Source: Brevundimonas sp. UBA7506
GTDB lineage: Bacteria > Pseudomonadota > Alphaproteobacteria > Caulobacterales > Caulobacteraceae
Reading direction: 5' to 3'
Assembly: GCF_002479495.1 (NCBI RefSeq)
Contig: NZ_DLNQ01000007.1
Span: forward strand, 1 to 64,000
DNA length: 64,000 nucleotides
The translations under genes were made by a program, and so were the position numbers. Position 1 is the first letter of the stretch, and every line of letters begins with the position of its first letter. The notes under the pieces were generated by a model that was not told the DNA's origin, ran no database searches, and worked only from the letters and a program-made list of their open reading frames with translations. This document shows, one piece after another, positions 10,084 to 17,259 of this stretch.

Positions 10084-10101
10084 TTAGCGGCGCAAGGACT
10101 T

Positions 10102-10533
10102 TCAGTGGGCGGCGGCCTCGATGGGGTCTTCGTCCTCGATCAGGACGGGCGTCAGCTGGCGGGTCTCACCCGAGGGGTCGGGCCAGACGATGGACTGGCC
10201 TTCTTTCAGGCCGATGAGGCCGGCGCCGACGTGCGACAGGATGGAGACGCGGCCGGCGTCGATGTCGGCCTCGCGCGGCAGGACCAGCTGGACGCGGCGC
10301 ACCTCGGGGTGGCGGTCGTCGGCATAGTGCAGCCAGCGGTTCAGGCCGACCACGTCGCGCGGCATGTCGGCGTCGTCGCAGACCTCGGCGCGGTCCAGTT
10401 CCTGTTGCAGCAGGCCGGCGGGGCCTGTGCCGGGCAGGTCGCCGACCAGACGGTCCAGGGCGTCGAAGTCCGCGCGGCTGAGGACGATGGCGGGCAGGGC
10501 CGGAGGGCGGCCGCGGGGTTTGGCGGTGGTCAT
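10102..10533 (-). CDS. Rnk-like nucleoside diphosphate kinase regulator (GreA/GreB C-terminal domain)
   Basis: A 143-residue protein with an N-terminal short helical region (about 15-50, LSRADFDALDRLV) and a C-terminal GreA/GreB-type FKBP-like domain (about 75-137: RRVQLVLPREADIDAGRVSI, SHVGAGLIGLKEGQSIVW). This is the layout of Rnk, which binds RNA polymerase and affects nucleoside diphosphate kinase levels in E. coli and Pseudomonas. The long coiled coil of true GreA is missing, as expected for Rnk. The symbol is withheld because the family has several paralogues. A short ORF (47 codons) lies 28 bases upstream on the same strand. Confidence 0.85.
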   Translation of the reverse strand: MTTAKPRGRPPALPAIVLSRADFDALDRLVGDLPGTGPAGLLQQELDRAEVCDDADMPRDVVGLNRWLHYADDRHPEVRRVQLVLPREADIDAGRVSILSHVGAGLIGLKEGQSIVWPDPSGETRQLTPVLIEDEDPIEAAAH

Positions 10534-10561
10534 GTCGGGTCTCGATGTTGAGTGGAAAAAA

Positions 10562-10705
10562 TCAGGCGGCCGAGGGGCCGTCGTCGTCGCCGTCGTCTGC
10601 CTCCGGGGCAGGCGGCGTCGGGGTCGGCGCAGGGCGGCGGCCGGGGAAGGGCAGGATGTCGGCGCCGCGCGGGGGCGCGACGGAATCGTCTTGACGGTGG
10701 GTCAT
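10562..10705 (-). CDS. Short hypothetical protein upstream of rnk-like gene
   Basis: A 47-codon frame starting at ATG (10705) and ending 28 bases before the Rnk-like gene. The product starts MTHRQDDSVAPPRGADIL, has a Pro-rich centre (PFPGRRPAPTPTPPAP) and an acidic tail (EADDGDDDG). No strong ribosome site is visible. G/C is enriched at third positions as in neighbouring genes, and the acidic, Pro-rich composition looks protein-like, but the frame is short and could be chance. Confidence 0.4.
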   Translation of the reverse strand: MTHRQDDSVAPPRGADILPFPGRRPAPTPTPPAPEADDGDDDGPSAA

Positions 10706-10766
10706 GGCAGGCGTGCTCACGGGCGCCGGTGAGGCGAACGCGATCCTGATGGGTTGAAGACTAGGG

Positions 10767-10823
10767 AAAAAAGCGAAGCGACGCGCCCCGTAGCGGGCGA
10801 CAGCGCAGGCTGGCCGCTACGGG
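10767..10823 (-). terminator. Perfect 10-bp stem-loop followed by a T-run
   Basis: On the minus strand CCCGTAGCGG (10823-10814) pairs perfectly with CCGCTACGGG (10796-10787) over a 17-base loop. TTTTTT (10772-10767) follows after a further 14 bases. It lies directly after the stop of the 21-codon frame at 10824-10889. It may be the terminator of that short transcript or part of a structured small RNA. Confidence 0.5.
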
Positions 10824-10889
10824 TTAGATGCCTTCGACGCGGCGACCCGCGTGGGTGAGGCGTCGAGCCTGGCTGACGAAACGTTCCAT
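10824..10889 (-). CDS. Possible 21-residue peptide or small-RNA locus
   Basis: On the minus strand ATG at 10889 opens a 21-codon frame (MERFVSQARRLTHAGRRVEGI) ending in TAA, one base before a perfect 10-bp stem-loop. The peptide would be basic and amphipathic. A TTGACT hexamer lies about 32 bases before the ATG (10926-10921). CGACGC/GCGTCG complementarity inside the frame means the locus could equally be a structured RNA. It is divergent from folP. Confidence 0.35.
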   Translation of the reverse strand: MERFVSQARRLTHAGRRVEGI

Positions 10890-10953
10890 AGTGGCTAGAG
10901 GCTGAGCCTCAGCGCGCGGAAAGTCAAACCGGCGCCCCGGGAGTTCTTGTCGC

Positions 10954-11778
10954 ATGGACCTTCAATCCCTCGTGAAGCCGCCGCTAGTCATGGGTATCGT
11001 CAACGTGACGCCCGACAGCTTTTCGGACGGCGGGCGGCACGACACGCGCGAGGCGGCGCTGGCCTATGCGCTGCGGCTGATCGAACAGGGGGCCGACATG
11101 CTGGACATCGGCGGCGAGAGCACGCGGCCGGGCTCGGACCCGGTCAGCGAGGACGAGGAGATCGCCCGCGTCCTGCCGCTGATCACCGCCATCCGGGCGC
11201 GTTGGGACGGGGTGATCAGCATCGACACCATGAAGCCGGGGGTGGCGCGGGCCGCGGTCCGGGCGGGCGCGACGATGTGGAACGACGTGACGGCCCTGAT
11301 GCACGACCCCGACAGCCTGACGACGGCGGCCGAACTGGGCTGCGAGGTGGTGCTGATGCACATGAAGGGCGAACCCAAGACCATGCAGGACGACCCGCGC
11401 TATGACGATGTGGTCGCCGAGGTGGTCGCCCATCTGGCGGCGCGGGCCGAGGCGGCGATGAAGGCGGGGGTGGCGCGCGAGAAGATCTGGCTGGATCCCG
11501 GCGTCGGCTTCGCCAAGACGACGGCGCACAATCTGATGCTGACAGCGCGGCTGGAGGCTCTGGTCGAACTGGGCTTCCCGGTGCTGTACGCCGCCAGCCG
11601 CAAGCGGACTATTCAGGGTGTCGATGCGAGCGCGGTGGAGGCGACCGACCGGCTGGGCGGCTCGCTGGCCCTGGCGCTGGAGGGGGCCCGGCGCGGAGCG
11701 AAGATGGTGCGCGTCCACGACGTGCGCGAGACGGTTCAGGCGCTGAAGCTGCAGGCGGCGGTGGCGAAGGCAGGCTGA
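10954..11778 (+). CDS. folP: Dihydropteroate synthase
   Basis: Condenses p-aminobenzoate with hydroxymethyl-dihydropterin diphosphate in folate synthesis; the target of sulfonamides. The 274-residue product shows both family signatures: GIVNVTPDSFSDGG (about 14-27) and DIGGESTRPGS (51-61). It also has the pterin-binding WNDV segment and SRKRTIQG near residues 216-223. Length matches bacterial FolP. The ATG is not preceded by a strong Shine-Dalgarno sequence. It is followed 41 bases later by sugE-thiD, probably on the same transcript. Confidence 0.96.
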   Translation: MDLQSLVKPPLVMGIVNVTPDSFSDGGRHDTREAALAYALRLIEQGADMLDIGGESTRPGSDPVSEDEEIARVLPLITAIRARWDGVISIDTMKPGVARAAVRAGATMWNDVTALMHDPDSLTTAAELGCEVVLMHMKGEPKTMQDDPRYDDVVAEVVAHLAARAEAAMKAGVAREKIWLDPGVGFAKTTAHNLMLTARLEALVELGFPVLYAASRKRTIQGVDASAVEATDRLGGSLALALEGARRGAKMVRVHDVRETVQALKLQAAVAKAG

Positions 11779-11819
11779 AACCGGTTGCCCCGGGGCGGCC
11801 GCTGGGTCATGCAGCGGCC

Positions 11820-12164
11820 ATGTCCTGGCTGTTGTCAATCAATCCGTGGGCGGTGCTGATCGTCGCCGGTCTGTTCGAGGTCATGTGGGCTTCGGGCATC
11901 AAGTATGTGGGCGTGCAGCGGCCTCTGTTGTCGCTGGGCGTAGCCGCGGCCCTGGTGGCCAGCATGGTCGGGCTGTGGATCGCCACGCAGAAGCTGCCGG
12001 TGGGCACGGCCTATGCGGTATGGACCGGCATCGGCGCCGTGGGCGCGGCGACGGTCGGGGTCCTGGTCTATGGCGAGCCGGCGACGGCGGTGCGGGCGGT
12101 CTGCATCCTGTTGATCGTGGCGGGCATCGTCGGGTTGAAGTTGTTTTCGGGAGCGGCGGCGTGA
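11820..12164 (+). CDS. sugE: SMR-family transporter SugE/Gdx (guanidinium exporter type)
   Basis: A 114-residue small multidrug resistance protein with four membrane helices. The essential membrane glutamate is in helix 1 (AGLFEVMWASGIKY, Glu20). FEVMWA and the later VGTAYAVWTGIGAVGA match the SugE/Gdx branch, which exports guanidinium in exchange for protons, rather than EmrE. These proteins work as antiparallel dimers. The length is slightly above the usual 105, mainly at the N-terminus. The stop overlaps the thiD start as GTGA, so the two are translationally coupled. Confidence 0.88.
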   Translation: MSWLLSINPWAVLIVAGLFEVMWASGIKYVGVQRPLLSLGVAAALVASMVGLWIATQKLPVGTAYAVWTGIGAVGAATVGVLVYGEPATAVRAVCILLIVAGIVGLKLFSGAAA

Positions 12165-12958
12165 GCGAAGCCAAGGGTCGAGTTCTTATTCTCGCGGGGT
12201 CTGATTCCGGCGGGGGCGCCGGCATCCAGGCCGACATCAAGGCGGTGACCATGCTGGGCGGGTTCGCCGCTACGGCGATCACGGCCGTCACCATCCAGAA
12301 CACCCTGGGGGTTCACGGCGTCTATCCCCTGCCGATCGACGTGATCGAGGCACAGGCGAAAGCCGTGCTGGACGACATCGGGGCCGACGCCCTGAAGACC
12401 GGGATGCTGGGCTCGGTCGAGGTGGTCGAGGCGGTGGCGGGGCTGATCGACTACGCCGACAATGTGCCGACGGTGGTGGACCCCGTGATGATCGCCAAGG
12501 GCGGCTCGCCCCTGCTGGAGGATCGCGCGGTCGAGGCGGTGCGGCGGTTGATGGTGCCGCGCGCGGCCCTGCTGACCCCCAATGCGCCCGAGGCCGAGGC
12601 TCTGACCGGGATCGCCGTGGCCGACCTGGACGGGCAGCGCCGGGCCGGCGAGGCCCTGCTGGCGATGGGCGCGCGGGCGGTGCTGATGAAGGGCGGGCAT
12701 GTGCCGGGCGAGACGGTGGTCGACCTGCTGCTGACCCGAGACGGCGAGACGGTGCTGGAGAGCGAACGCATCGACACGCGCCATACCCACGGCACCGGCT
12801 GCACCCTGGCCAGCGCCTGCGCCGCCGGGATCGCAAAGGGCCTGCCGCTGCAAACCGCCGTGGCCGAGGCCTGGGCCTATGTGGCCGAGGCCATCCGCCG
12901 CGCGCCGGGCCTGGGCCAGGGGCATGGGCCGCTGGACCACGGCTGGCCGATCCGCTGA
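12161..12958 (+). CDS. thiD: Hydroxymethylpyrimidine/phosphomethylpyrimidine kinase
   Basis: Phosphorylates HMP and HMP-P in thiamine biosynthesis. The 265-residue product carries AGSDSGGGAGIQADIK (about 12-27), the ribokinase-like core, and HGTGCTLASACAAGI near residue 210, with the anion hole and catalytic residues. I set the start at GTG 12161, which overlaps the sugE stop by 4 bases. Longer frames would run inside sugE and add sequence with no family match. Length fits ThiD. Confidence 0.95.
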   Translation: MSEAKGRVLILAGSDSGGGAGIQADIKAVTMLGGFAATAITAVTIQNTLGVHGVYPLPIDVIEAQAKAVLDDIGADALKTGMLGSVEVVEAVAGLIDYADNVPTVVDPVMIAKGGSPLLEDRAVEAVRRLMVPRAALLTPNAPEAEALTGIAVADLDGQRRAGEALLAMGARAVLMKGGHVPGETVVDLLLTRDGETVLESERIDTRHTHGTGCTLASACAAGIAKGLPLQTAVAEAWAYVAEAIRRAPGLGQGHGPLDHGWPIR

Positions 12959-12960
12959 AG

Positions 12961-13140
12961 CCCTTCTCCCCTTGAGGGAGAAGGTGGGCGCCGCAGGCGC
13001 TCGGATGAGGGGTGTCGGCGCGACGGCTAGGAGTTGGGTCGGCCGGGCATGGCGACCTTCATCGGATGCGAGGCGCTCACACCCCTCATCCGTCAGGCTT
13101 CGCCTGCCACCTCCTCCCTCAAGGGGAGAAGGGGAGGGGG
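12961..13140. repeat. Nested inverted-repeat element, CTTCTCCCCTTGAGGGAGAAG family, copy B
   Basis: Outer arms CTTCTCCCCTTGAGGGAGAAGG and CCTCCCTCAAGGGGAGAAGG, then GCGCCGCAGGCGC, and paired inner arms CGGATGAGGGGTG and CACCCCTCATCCG. The centre of about 65 bp differs from the other copies. The element sits between thiD and the nucleotidyltransferase gene, which are on the same strand, so it may act as an attenuating hairpin. Confidence 0.85.
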
Positions 13141-13183
13141 GAAGGGCTTGGCGGGGCGTTGGAATCGCCGTCTCTGCCGCCCC

Positions 13184-13750
13184 ATGAGCCTTGAGACCCG
13201 ACTGATCGAGATCGTCCGCGCCGACCCGGCGCTGATGCATGTGCTGACTGTAATGCGGGACCTGGACCTGCCGGACTGGCGGCTGTTTTCCGGCGCCGTC
13301 TATCAGGGCGTGTGGAACGACCGGACAGGGCGGCCCGTCGGCTATGGGATCAAGGACTATGACATCGGCTATTTCGACCCGGACACCTCGTGGGACGCCG
13401 AGGACGTCGTCATCAAGCGGGTCGCCGCCGCCTTCGAGCCGCCGTTCCGCGATCTGGTCGAGGTGCGCAATCAGGCGCGGGTGCATCTGTGGTTCGAGAG
13501 CAAGTTCGGCGAGCCCTATGCGCCCCTGACCTGCACCGACGACGCCCCGGCCCAGTTCGTGGCCCCGGCCTTCGCTCTGGCCGTGCGGCTGGAGAAGGAC
13601 GACACGATCAGCGTGGCCGCCCCCTATGGCCTGCAGGACGTCTTCGACATGGTGATCAGGCCCAACCCCGTGCGCGGCCTGGCCAGGGGCTGGGACAAGG
13701 TGGTCGCCAGCGCGCGCGGGCGCTGGCCTGAAATCACGGTGATTGTCTGA
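13184..13750 (+). CDS. Nucleotidyltransferase family protein (DUF925/NTP_transf_6)
   Basis: A 188-residue protein matching the DUF925 nucleotidyltransferase-like family. The family pattern is WRLFSGAVYQGVWN (about residues 27-40), the acidic KDYDIGYFDPD (about 53-63), and EVRNQARVHLWFESKFGEPYAPL (about 93-115). The D-x-D pair in KDYD would bind metal. The substrate is unknown. The ATG lies about 40 bases after the palindromic element, and a second element of the same family begins 3 bases after its stop, so this gene is flanked on both sides. Confidence 0.88.
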   Translation: MSLETRLIEIVRADPALMHVLTVMRDLDLPDWRLFSGAVYQGVWNDRTGRPVGYGIKDYDIGYFDPDTSWDAEDVVIKRVAAAFEPPFRDLVEVRNQARVHLWFESKFGEPYAPLTCTDDAPAQFVAPAFALAVRLEKDDTISVAAPYGLQDVFDMVIRPNPVRGLARGWDKVVASARGRWPEITVIV

Positions 13751-13752
13751 CG

Positions 13753-13928
13753 TCCTTCTCCCCTTGAGGGAGAAGGTGGGCGCCGGAGGCGCTCGGATGA
13801 GGGGTGTCGGCGGCGCGGTTGGGTGGTTGTCTATGGCGTTCGGCGGGGGGGCTTCAGCGGATGGGCGGCGTTTGCACCCCTCATCCGCCTCGCTGCGCGA
13901 GCCACCTTCTCCCTCAAGGGGAGAAGGG
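13753..13928. repeat. Nested inverted-repeat element, CTTCTCCCCTTGAGGGAGAAG family, copy C
   Basis: Same architecture as the copies at 9907 and 12961: self-complementary outer arms (CTTCTCCCCTTGAGGGAGAAGG, CCTTCTCCCTCAAGGGGAGAAGG), GCGCCGGAGGCGC, and paired GGATGAGGGGTG/CACCCCTCATCC. The centre is unique. Together with copy B it brackets the 567-bp nucleotidyltransferase gene. Confidence 0.85.
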
Positions 13929-13934
13929 CGTGTA

Positions 13935-13967
13935 CGAAAAGGGCGCGACCCTTGCGGATCGCGCCCC
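13935..13967 (-). terminator. Rho-independent terminator of the gene at 14018-14392
   Basis: On the minus strand GGGCGCGATC (13966-13957) pairs with GGTCGCGCCC (13950-13941, one G-T wobble) over a short loop, followed by TTTTC. It lies about 50 bases after the stop codon of the minus-strand periplasmic protein gene. Confidence 0.75.
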
Positions 13968-14017
13968 TCGGTCGGGCCTCGGACAGGGAGGGATGAGGCC
14001 CGGTTCCCGCTCAGCCG

Positions 14018-14392
14018 TCAGTGGCGACGGCCGTTGTAGTCGTTGCGCTCATAGCGGACCTTGGCCGACAGGCGGTCGTAGCGACGATCCAGGTCCTCGC
14101 GCTCCCAGCGGGTCAGGCCGCCGCGCATGTAGCTGCGCTCCAGACGGACCAGGCTGTTCAACTCGTCCTGCAGACGCGAGGCTTCGCGGCGGCTGAGCTG
14201 GTGGTTGCGAATGCCCTGATCGATGCGGCGATCCAGGTTGTGCTTGCGCTGGGAAATCGAGTTCCAGCCGCCGTAGTTTTGTTCGTAGCCGTGGCCGCGC
14301 GAGGGACCATGACGGTCGTACGACTGGGCGGCGGCGGGCAGGGCGGCCGAGGCGACGGCGACGGCCAGGGCGGGGATCAGCAGCTTCTTCAT
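14018..14392 (-). CDS. Secreted basic helical protein of unknown function
   Basis: A 124-residue product with a signal peptide (MKKLLIPALAVAVASAALPAAAQ, cleavage after about residue 23). The mature protein is rich in Arg, Tyr and Glu, with helical segments (ISQRKHNLDRRIDQGIRN, LSRREASRLQDELNSLV, WEREDLDRRYDRLSAKV). This pattern recurs in small periplasmic proteins of Caulobacterales. I do not know its function. I chose ATG 14392 because it begins the signal peptide and a GGAGCC sequence precedes it. It is divergent from the two-component operon and shares its promoter region, where PhoP-type repeats are visible. Confidence 0.8.
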   Translation of the reverse strand: MKKLLIPALAVAVASAALPAAAQSYDRHGPSRGHGYEQNYGGWNSISQRKHNLDRRIDQGIRNHQLSRREASRLQDELNSLVRLERSYMRGGLTRWEREDLDRRYDRLSAKVRYERNDYNGRRH

Positions 14393-14481
14393 GGTCTTGG
14401 CTCCTTCGGTTCGTCGCAACCGGATCGGCTGCGTTGACCCCAAAAGACCACCCGGCGGCTGAGCCGCATCTGAACGACGCG

Positions 14482-14498
14482 TTTCAGACTGCGTTCAT
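14482..14498 (+). promoter_or_regulatory. Candidate response-regulator box, direct repeat TTTCAG-N5-GTTCAT
   Basis: Two half-sites, 11 bp apart (one helical turn), the spacing used by OmpR/PhoP-class regulators. It lies in the divergent region nearer the minus-strand secreted-protein gene. A CTGAAC (14470-14475, the inverse of GTTCAG) lies just beside it. Prediction from pattern only. Confidence 0.4.
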
Positions 14499-14613
14499 CA
14501 GCATGAGAAGTTCTTCATCTTCATCCACATGCGCGGCCAAGTCGCATATGGGCGACAGCGACGGAGAATCCGCGCGCGTGCGTTCCTTGTCCGGATGAAC
14601 AGCGATAGACTGC

Positions 14614-14630
14614 GTTCAGCCCCCGTTCAG
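14614..14630 (+). promoter_or_regulatory. Candidate response-regulator box, direct repeat GTTCAG-N5-GTTCAG
   Basis: A perfect hexamer repeat with a 5-base spacer (14614-14619, 14625-14630), 25 bases before the ATG of the periplasmic protein that heads the two-component operon. PhoP-family regulators bind direct repeats with this 11-bp period. Autoregulation by the regulator at 14994 is the simplest reading. Confidence 0.5.
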
Positions 14631-14654
14631 AGGCCCCTGTCTAGAAGACAAACC

Positions 14655-14993
14655 ATGATGCGTATTCGAGCCCTCCTGCTGGCCGGCCTGATCGCCCTCG
14701 TCCCCCTGACGGACGCGGCGGCCCAGTCGCGCGGCCGCGACCGGGACCGCGACGAGGACCGTCGCGAGCAGCCCCGGAACTATCCGGGCCAGGGGCTGCG
14801 TGATGCGCCCCGCTCGGCGCCGCGCGCAGACCCCGGCGATGTCGCCCGGCGGGTCCAGTCCAACCGTCCCGGCCGGATGCTGGGCGTGCAGGAGCGCGGC
14901 GGCGACTATGTGGTGCGCTGGGAATATCCGGGCGGACGCGTGTCGGACATACAGGTTGACGGCCGGTCCGGCCGGGTTCGCGGAGACGACTGA
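14655..14993 (+). CDS. Small periplasmic protein heading a two-component operon (PepSY-like)
   Basis: A 112-residue product with a signal peptide (MMRIRALLLAGLIALVPLTDAAAQ). A highly charged Arg/Asp linker follows, then a compact C-terminal domain (DVARRVQSNRPGRMLGVQER, YVVRWEYPGGRVSDIQVDGRSGRVRG). This resembles PepSY-like periplasmic domains often found next to OmpR-family regulators. It ends one base before the response regulator ATG. The context suggests an accessory sensor or inhibitor for the kinase, but this is inference. The second ATG (14658) is an equal alternative start. Confidence 0.75.
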   Translation: MMRIRALLLAGLIALVPLTDAAAQSRGRDRDRDEDRREQPRNYPGQGLRDAPRSAPRADPGDVARRVQSNRPGRMLGVQERGGDYVVRWEYPGGRVSDIQVDGRSGRVRGDD

Positions 14994-15674
14994 ATGCGGG
15001 TGCTGCTTGTCGAGGACGACGTCGATCTGTCGCGCCAGCTGAAGACCGCCCTTTCCGACGCCGGCTACGCTGTCGATCACGCCCCCGACGGCGAGGAAGC
15101 CTGGTTCCTGGGCGACACCGAACCCTATGACGTGGTGGTGCTGGATCTGGGCCTGCCCAAGATCGACGGGGTGTCGGTGCTGGAGCGCTGGCGCCGTGAG
15201 GGTAAAGCCACGCCGGTGCTGATCCTGACGGCGCGCGGCGCCTGGTCGGACAAGGTGGCGGGCTTCGACGCCGGGGCCGACGACTATCTGACCAAGCCCT
15301 TCCACACCGAGGAGCTGCTGGCCCGCCTGCGCGCCCTGCTGCGCCGCTCGGCCGGCCATGCGGCGGCGACCCTGACCTGCGGCGGCCTGCGTCTGGACCC
15401 GCGCGCGGCGCGGGCGACGGTGAACGGCGAGCCGCTGCGCCTGACGTCGCTGGAATACCGCCTGCTGCACTACATGATGATGCATCAGGGGCGGGTCATC
15501 AGCCGCACCGAGCTGGTCGAGCATCTGTATGATCAGGACTTCGACCGCGACTCCAACACCATCGAGGTCTTCGTCGGACGCCTGAGGAAGAAGATCGGTT
15601 CGGACCGGATCGAGACGGTGCGCGGCCTGGGCTATCGCCTGTCGCCGCTGGCCGGCGAGAGCGACGCGGCCTGA
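14994..15674 (+). CDS. OmpR/PhoP-family response regulator
   Basis: A 226-residue DNA-binding response regulator. The receiver domain (1-115) has the acidic pocket EDD (7-9), phospho-acceptor Asp51 (VVVLDLGLP), LTARG and the KPF lysine. A winged-helix output domain follows (about 130-222: LTSLEYRLLHYMMMHQGRVISRTELVEHLY, then NTIEVFVGRLRKKI). It is most like PhoP/FeuP regulators. The ATG abuts the stop of the upstream periplasmic protein gene, and the kinase gene starts 3 bases after its stop. Likely autoregulated through the GTTCAG repeats upstream. Confidence 0.93.
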   Translation: MRVLLVEDDVDLSRQLKTALSDAGYAVDHAPDGEEAWFLGDTEPYDVVVLDLGLPKIDGVSVLERWRREGKATPVLILTARGAWSDKVAGFDAGADDYLTKPFHTEELLARLRALLRRSAGHAAATLTCGGLRLDPRAARATVNGEPLRLTSLEYRLLHYMMMHQGRVISRTELVEHLYDQDFDRDSNTIEVFVGRLRKKIGSDRIETVRGLGYRLSPLAGESDAA

Positions 15675-15677
15675 TCC

Positions 15678-17126
15678 GTGACCGACGCCGGGGCGGTTGA
15701 AGCGCCCGCCAAGCCGCACGGGAACGAATGGGGCCGCTGGCTGGGGCGACCGGGCAAGTCGCTGACGCGGCGCCTGATCTGGCTGGCCTCGGCCTGGATT
15801 CTGGTGGCGCTTGTGGTCACCGGCGTGGTGCTGACCTCGGTGTTTCAGGAATCGGCGCTGCGGCGGCTGGGCAACATGCTGGGCGACACCATCGACGAGG
15901 CGGTGGTGGCCGCCAGCATAACCCCCGAGGGCGAGGTCTTCGTCGGCGAAATCCGCGATGCGCGCACCGAGCGCCTGCTGTCCGGCAAGTACTGGATGGT
16001 GGCCGAGCCGGGCCGCGACGGACGGCTGCAGGTGGTGGCGCGATCCGCCTCTCTGGGGCGGGCCGATCTGGAATATGCGCCGGATCTGGATGAGCGGCTG
16101 CGCGAAGCCTTCGGCCAGACCATCAGCTACAACGCCGAGGACGGCCCCAAGGGCGAGCCCCTGCGCATCGCCGCCAGCATGAAGCAACTTCCGGGGCGGA
16201 CCGCGCCGATCGTCTTCTTCGCCGGGGTCGACCGCTCGGACATCGACGCCGACACGCGCCAGTTCGCCACCGTGACCTGGGTGGCCATGCTGCTGCTGGG
16301 GGCGGGTCTGGTCTCGGCGGTCTTTATTCAGGTGCGGGTCGGTCTGCGCCCCCTGTTCGACCTGCGCGACGAGATTTCAGACGTGCGCAAGGGCCGCTCG
16401 CACCGGGTCGAGGGGGTCTATCCGCTGGAGATCCAGCCCCTGGCCGAACAGGTGAACCGGCTGCTGACCCACAACCAGGAGACGGTGGAGCGCCAGCGCA
16501 CCCACGTCGGCAACCTGGCCCATGCGCTGAAGACGCCGCTGGCGGTCATGCTGGCTGAGGCGGGGACCAGCGAGGGCGTCCTGCCCGACATGGTGCGCAA
16601 GCAGACGCGGGTCATGCAGGACCAGGTCGACCACCACCTGCGCCGCGCCCGCGCCGCCGCCCGCGCCGCCCATGGTCTGGGCGAAACCACGCCGGTGGGC
16701 GAGGTGCTGGACGAGCTGGCCGTCATGCTGGAGCGGGTGTTCGAGACCAAGGGGGTCGAGATCGACTGGCGCGCGCCGGACGACCTGGCCTTCCTGGGCG
16801 AGCGTCAGGACCTGCAGGAAATCTTTGGCAACCTGATCGAGAACGCCGCCAAGTGGTGCCGGCGCCGGGTGCGGATTTCAGCCGGCGCTTCGATCCCCGG
16901 CCAGATGATCGTGGTGGTCGAGGACGACGGCCCCGGCCTGCCCGCCGACCAGCGCGACGCTGCCCTGAAGCGCGGCACGCGGATGGACGAGGACACGCCG
17001 GGCACCGGCCTGGGCCTGTCCATCGTCGAGGACCTGACCCGCGCCTATGGCGGCCGCGTCACCCTGGCCGACAGCGACATGGGCGGGCTGAAGGTGCTGC
17101 TGGAACTGCCGGCGGCGGAGGGATGA
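15678..17126 (+). CDS. Sensor histidine kinase paired with the regulator at 14994
   Basis: A 482-residue inner-membrane kinase. It has a first membrane helix (about 33-54), a periplasmic sensor domain of about 135 residues and a second helix (about 199-218). A HAMP-like segment, an H-box (HVGNLAHALKTPLAV, His282) and an HATPase domain with EIFGNLIENAAKW (N box), VEDDGPGLP and GTGLGLSIV (G boxes) follow. HALKTP with the QRTHVGNL lead-in is typical of PhoQ/FeuQ-like kinases. The start is GTG (15678). The signal sensed cannot be told from sequence; relatives respond to divalent cations, acid or osmolarity. Confidence 0.92.
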   Translation: MTDAGAVEAPAKPHGNEWGRWLGRPGKSLTRRLIWLASAWILVALVVTGVVLTSVFQESALRRLGNMLGDTIDEAVVAASITPEGEVFVGEIRDARTERLLSGKYWMVAEPGRDGRLQVVARSASLGRADLEYAPDLDERLREAFGQTISYNAEDGPKGEPLRIAASMKQLPGRTAPIVFFAGVDRSDIDADTRQFATVTWVAMLLLGAGLVSAVFIQVRVGLRPLFDLRDEISDVRKGRSHRVEGVYPLEIQPLAEQVNRLLTHNQETVERQRTHVGNLAHALKTPLAVMLAEAGTSEGVLPDMVRKQTRVMQDQVDHHLRRARAAARAAHGLGETTPVGEVLDELAVMLERVFETKGVEIDWRAPDDLAFLGERQDLQEIFGNLIENAAKWCRRRVRISAGASIPGQMIVVVEDDGPGLPADQRDAALKRGTRMDEDTPGTGLGLSIVEDLTRAYGGRVTLADSDMGGLKVLLELPAAEG

Positions 17127-17259
17127 GGAGCTGAGGCTGGAAGCGGGCGTGTCGGGTGTCCGCTAGGGGTGGTTAGCGATCATGGCGATCAATAAATTAA
17201 GGTAGTCAGGAGAATTGGGGGCAAGCGATCATCCGCCGGGACTTGCTCAAGCTCTCACA

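Noticed and set aside
12068..13486. 472-codon minus-strand frame over thiD and a repeat element
   Set aside because: It passes through thiD, the palindromic repeat and the nucleotidyltransferase gene. No domain is visible.
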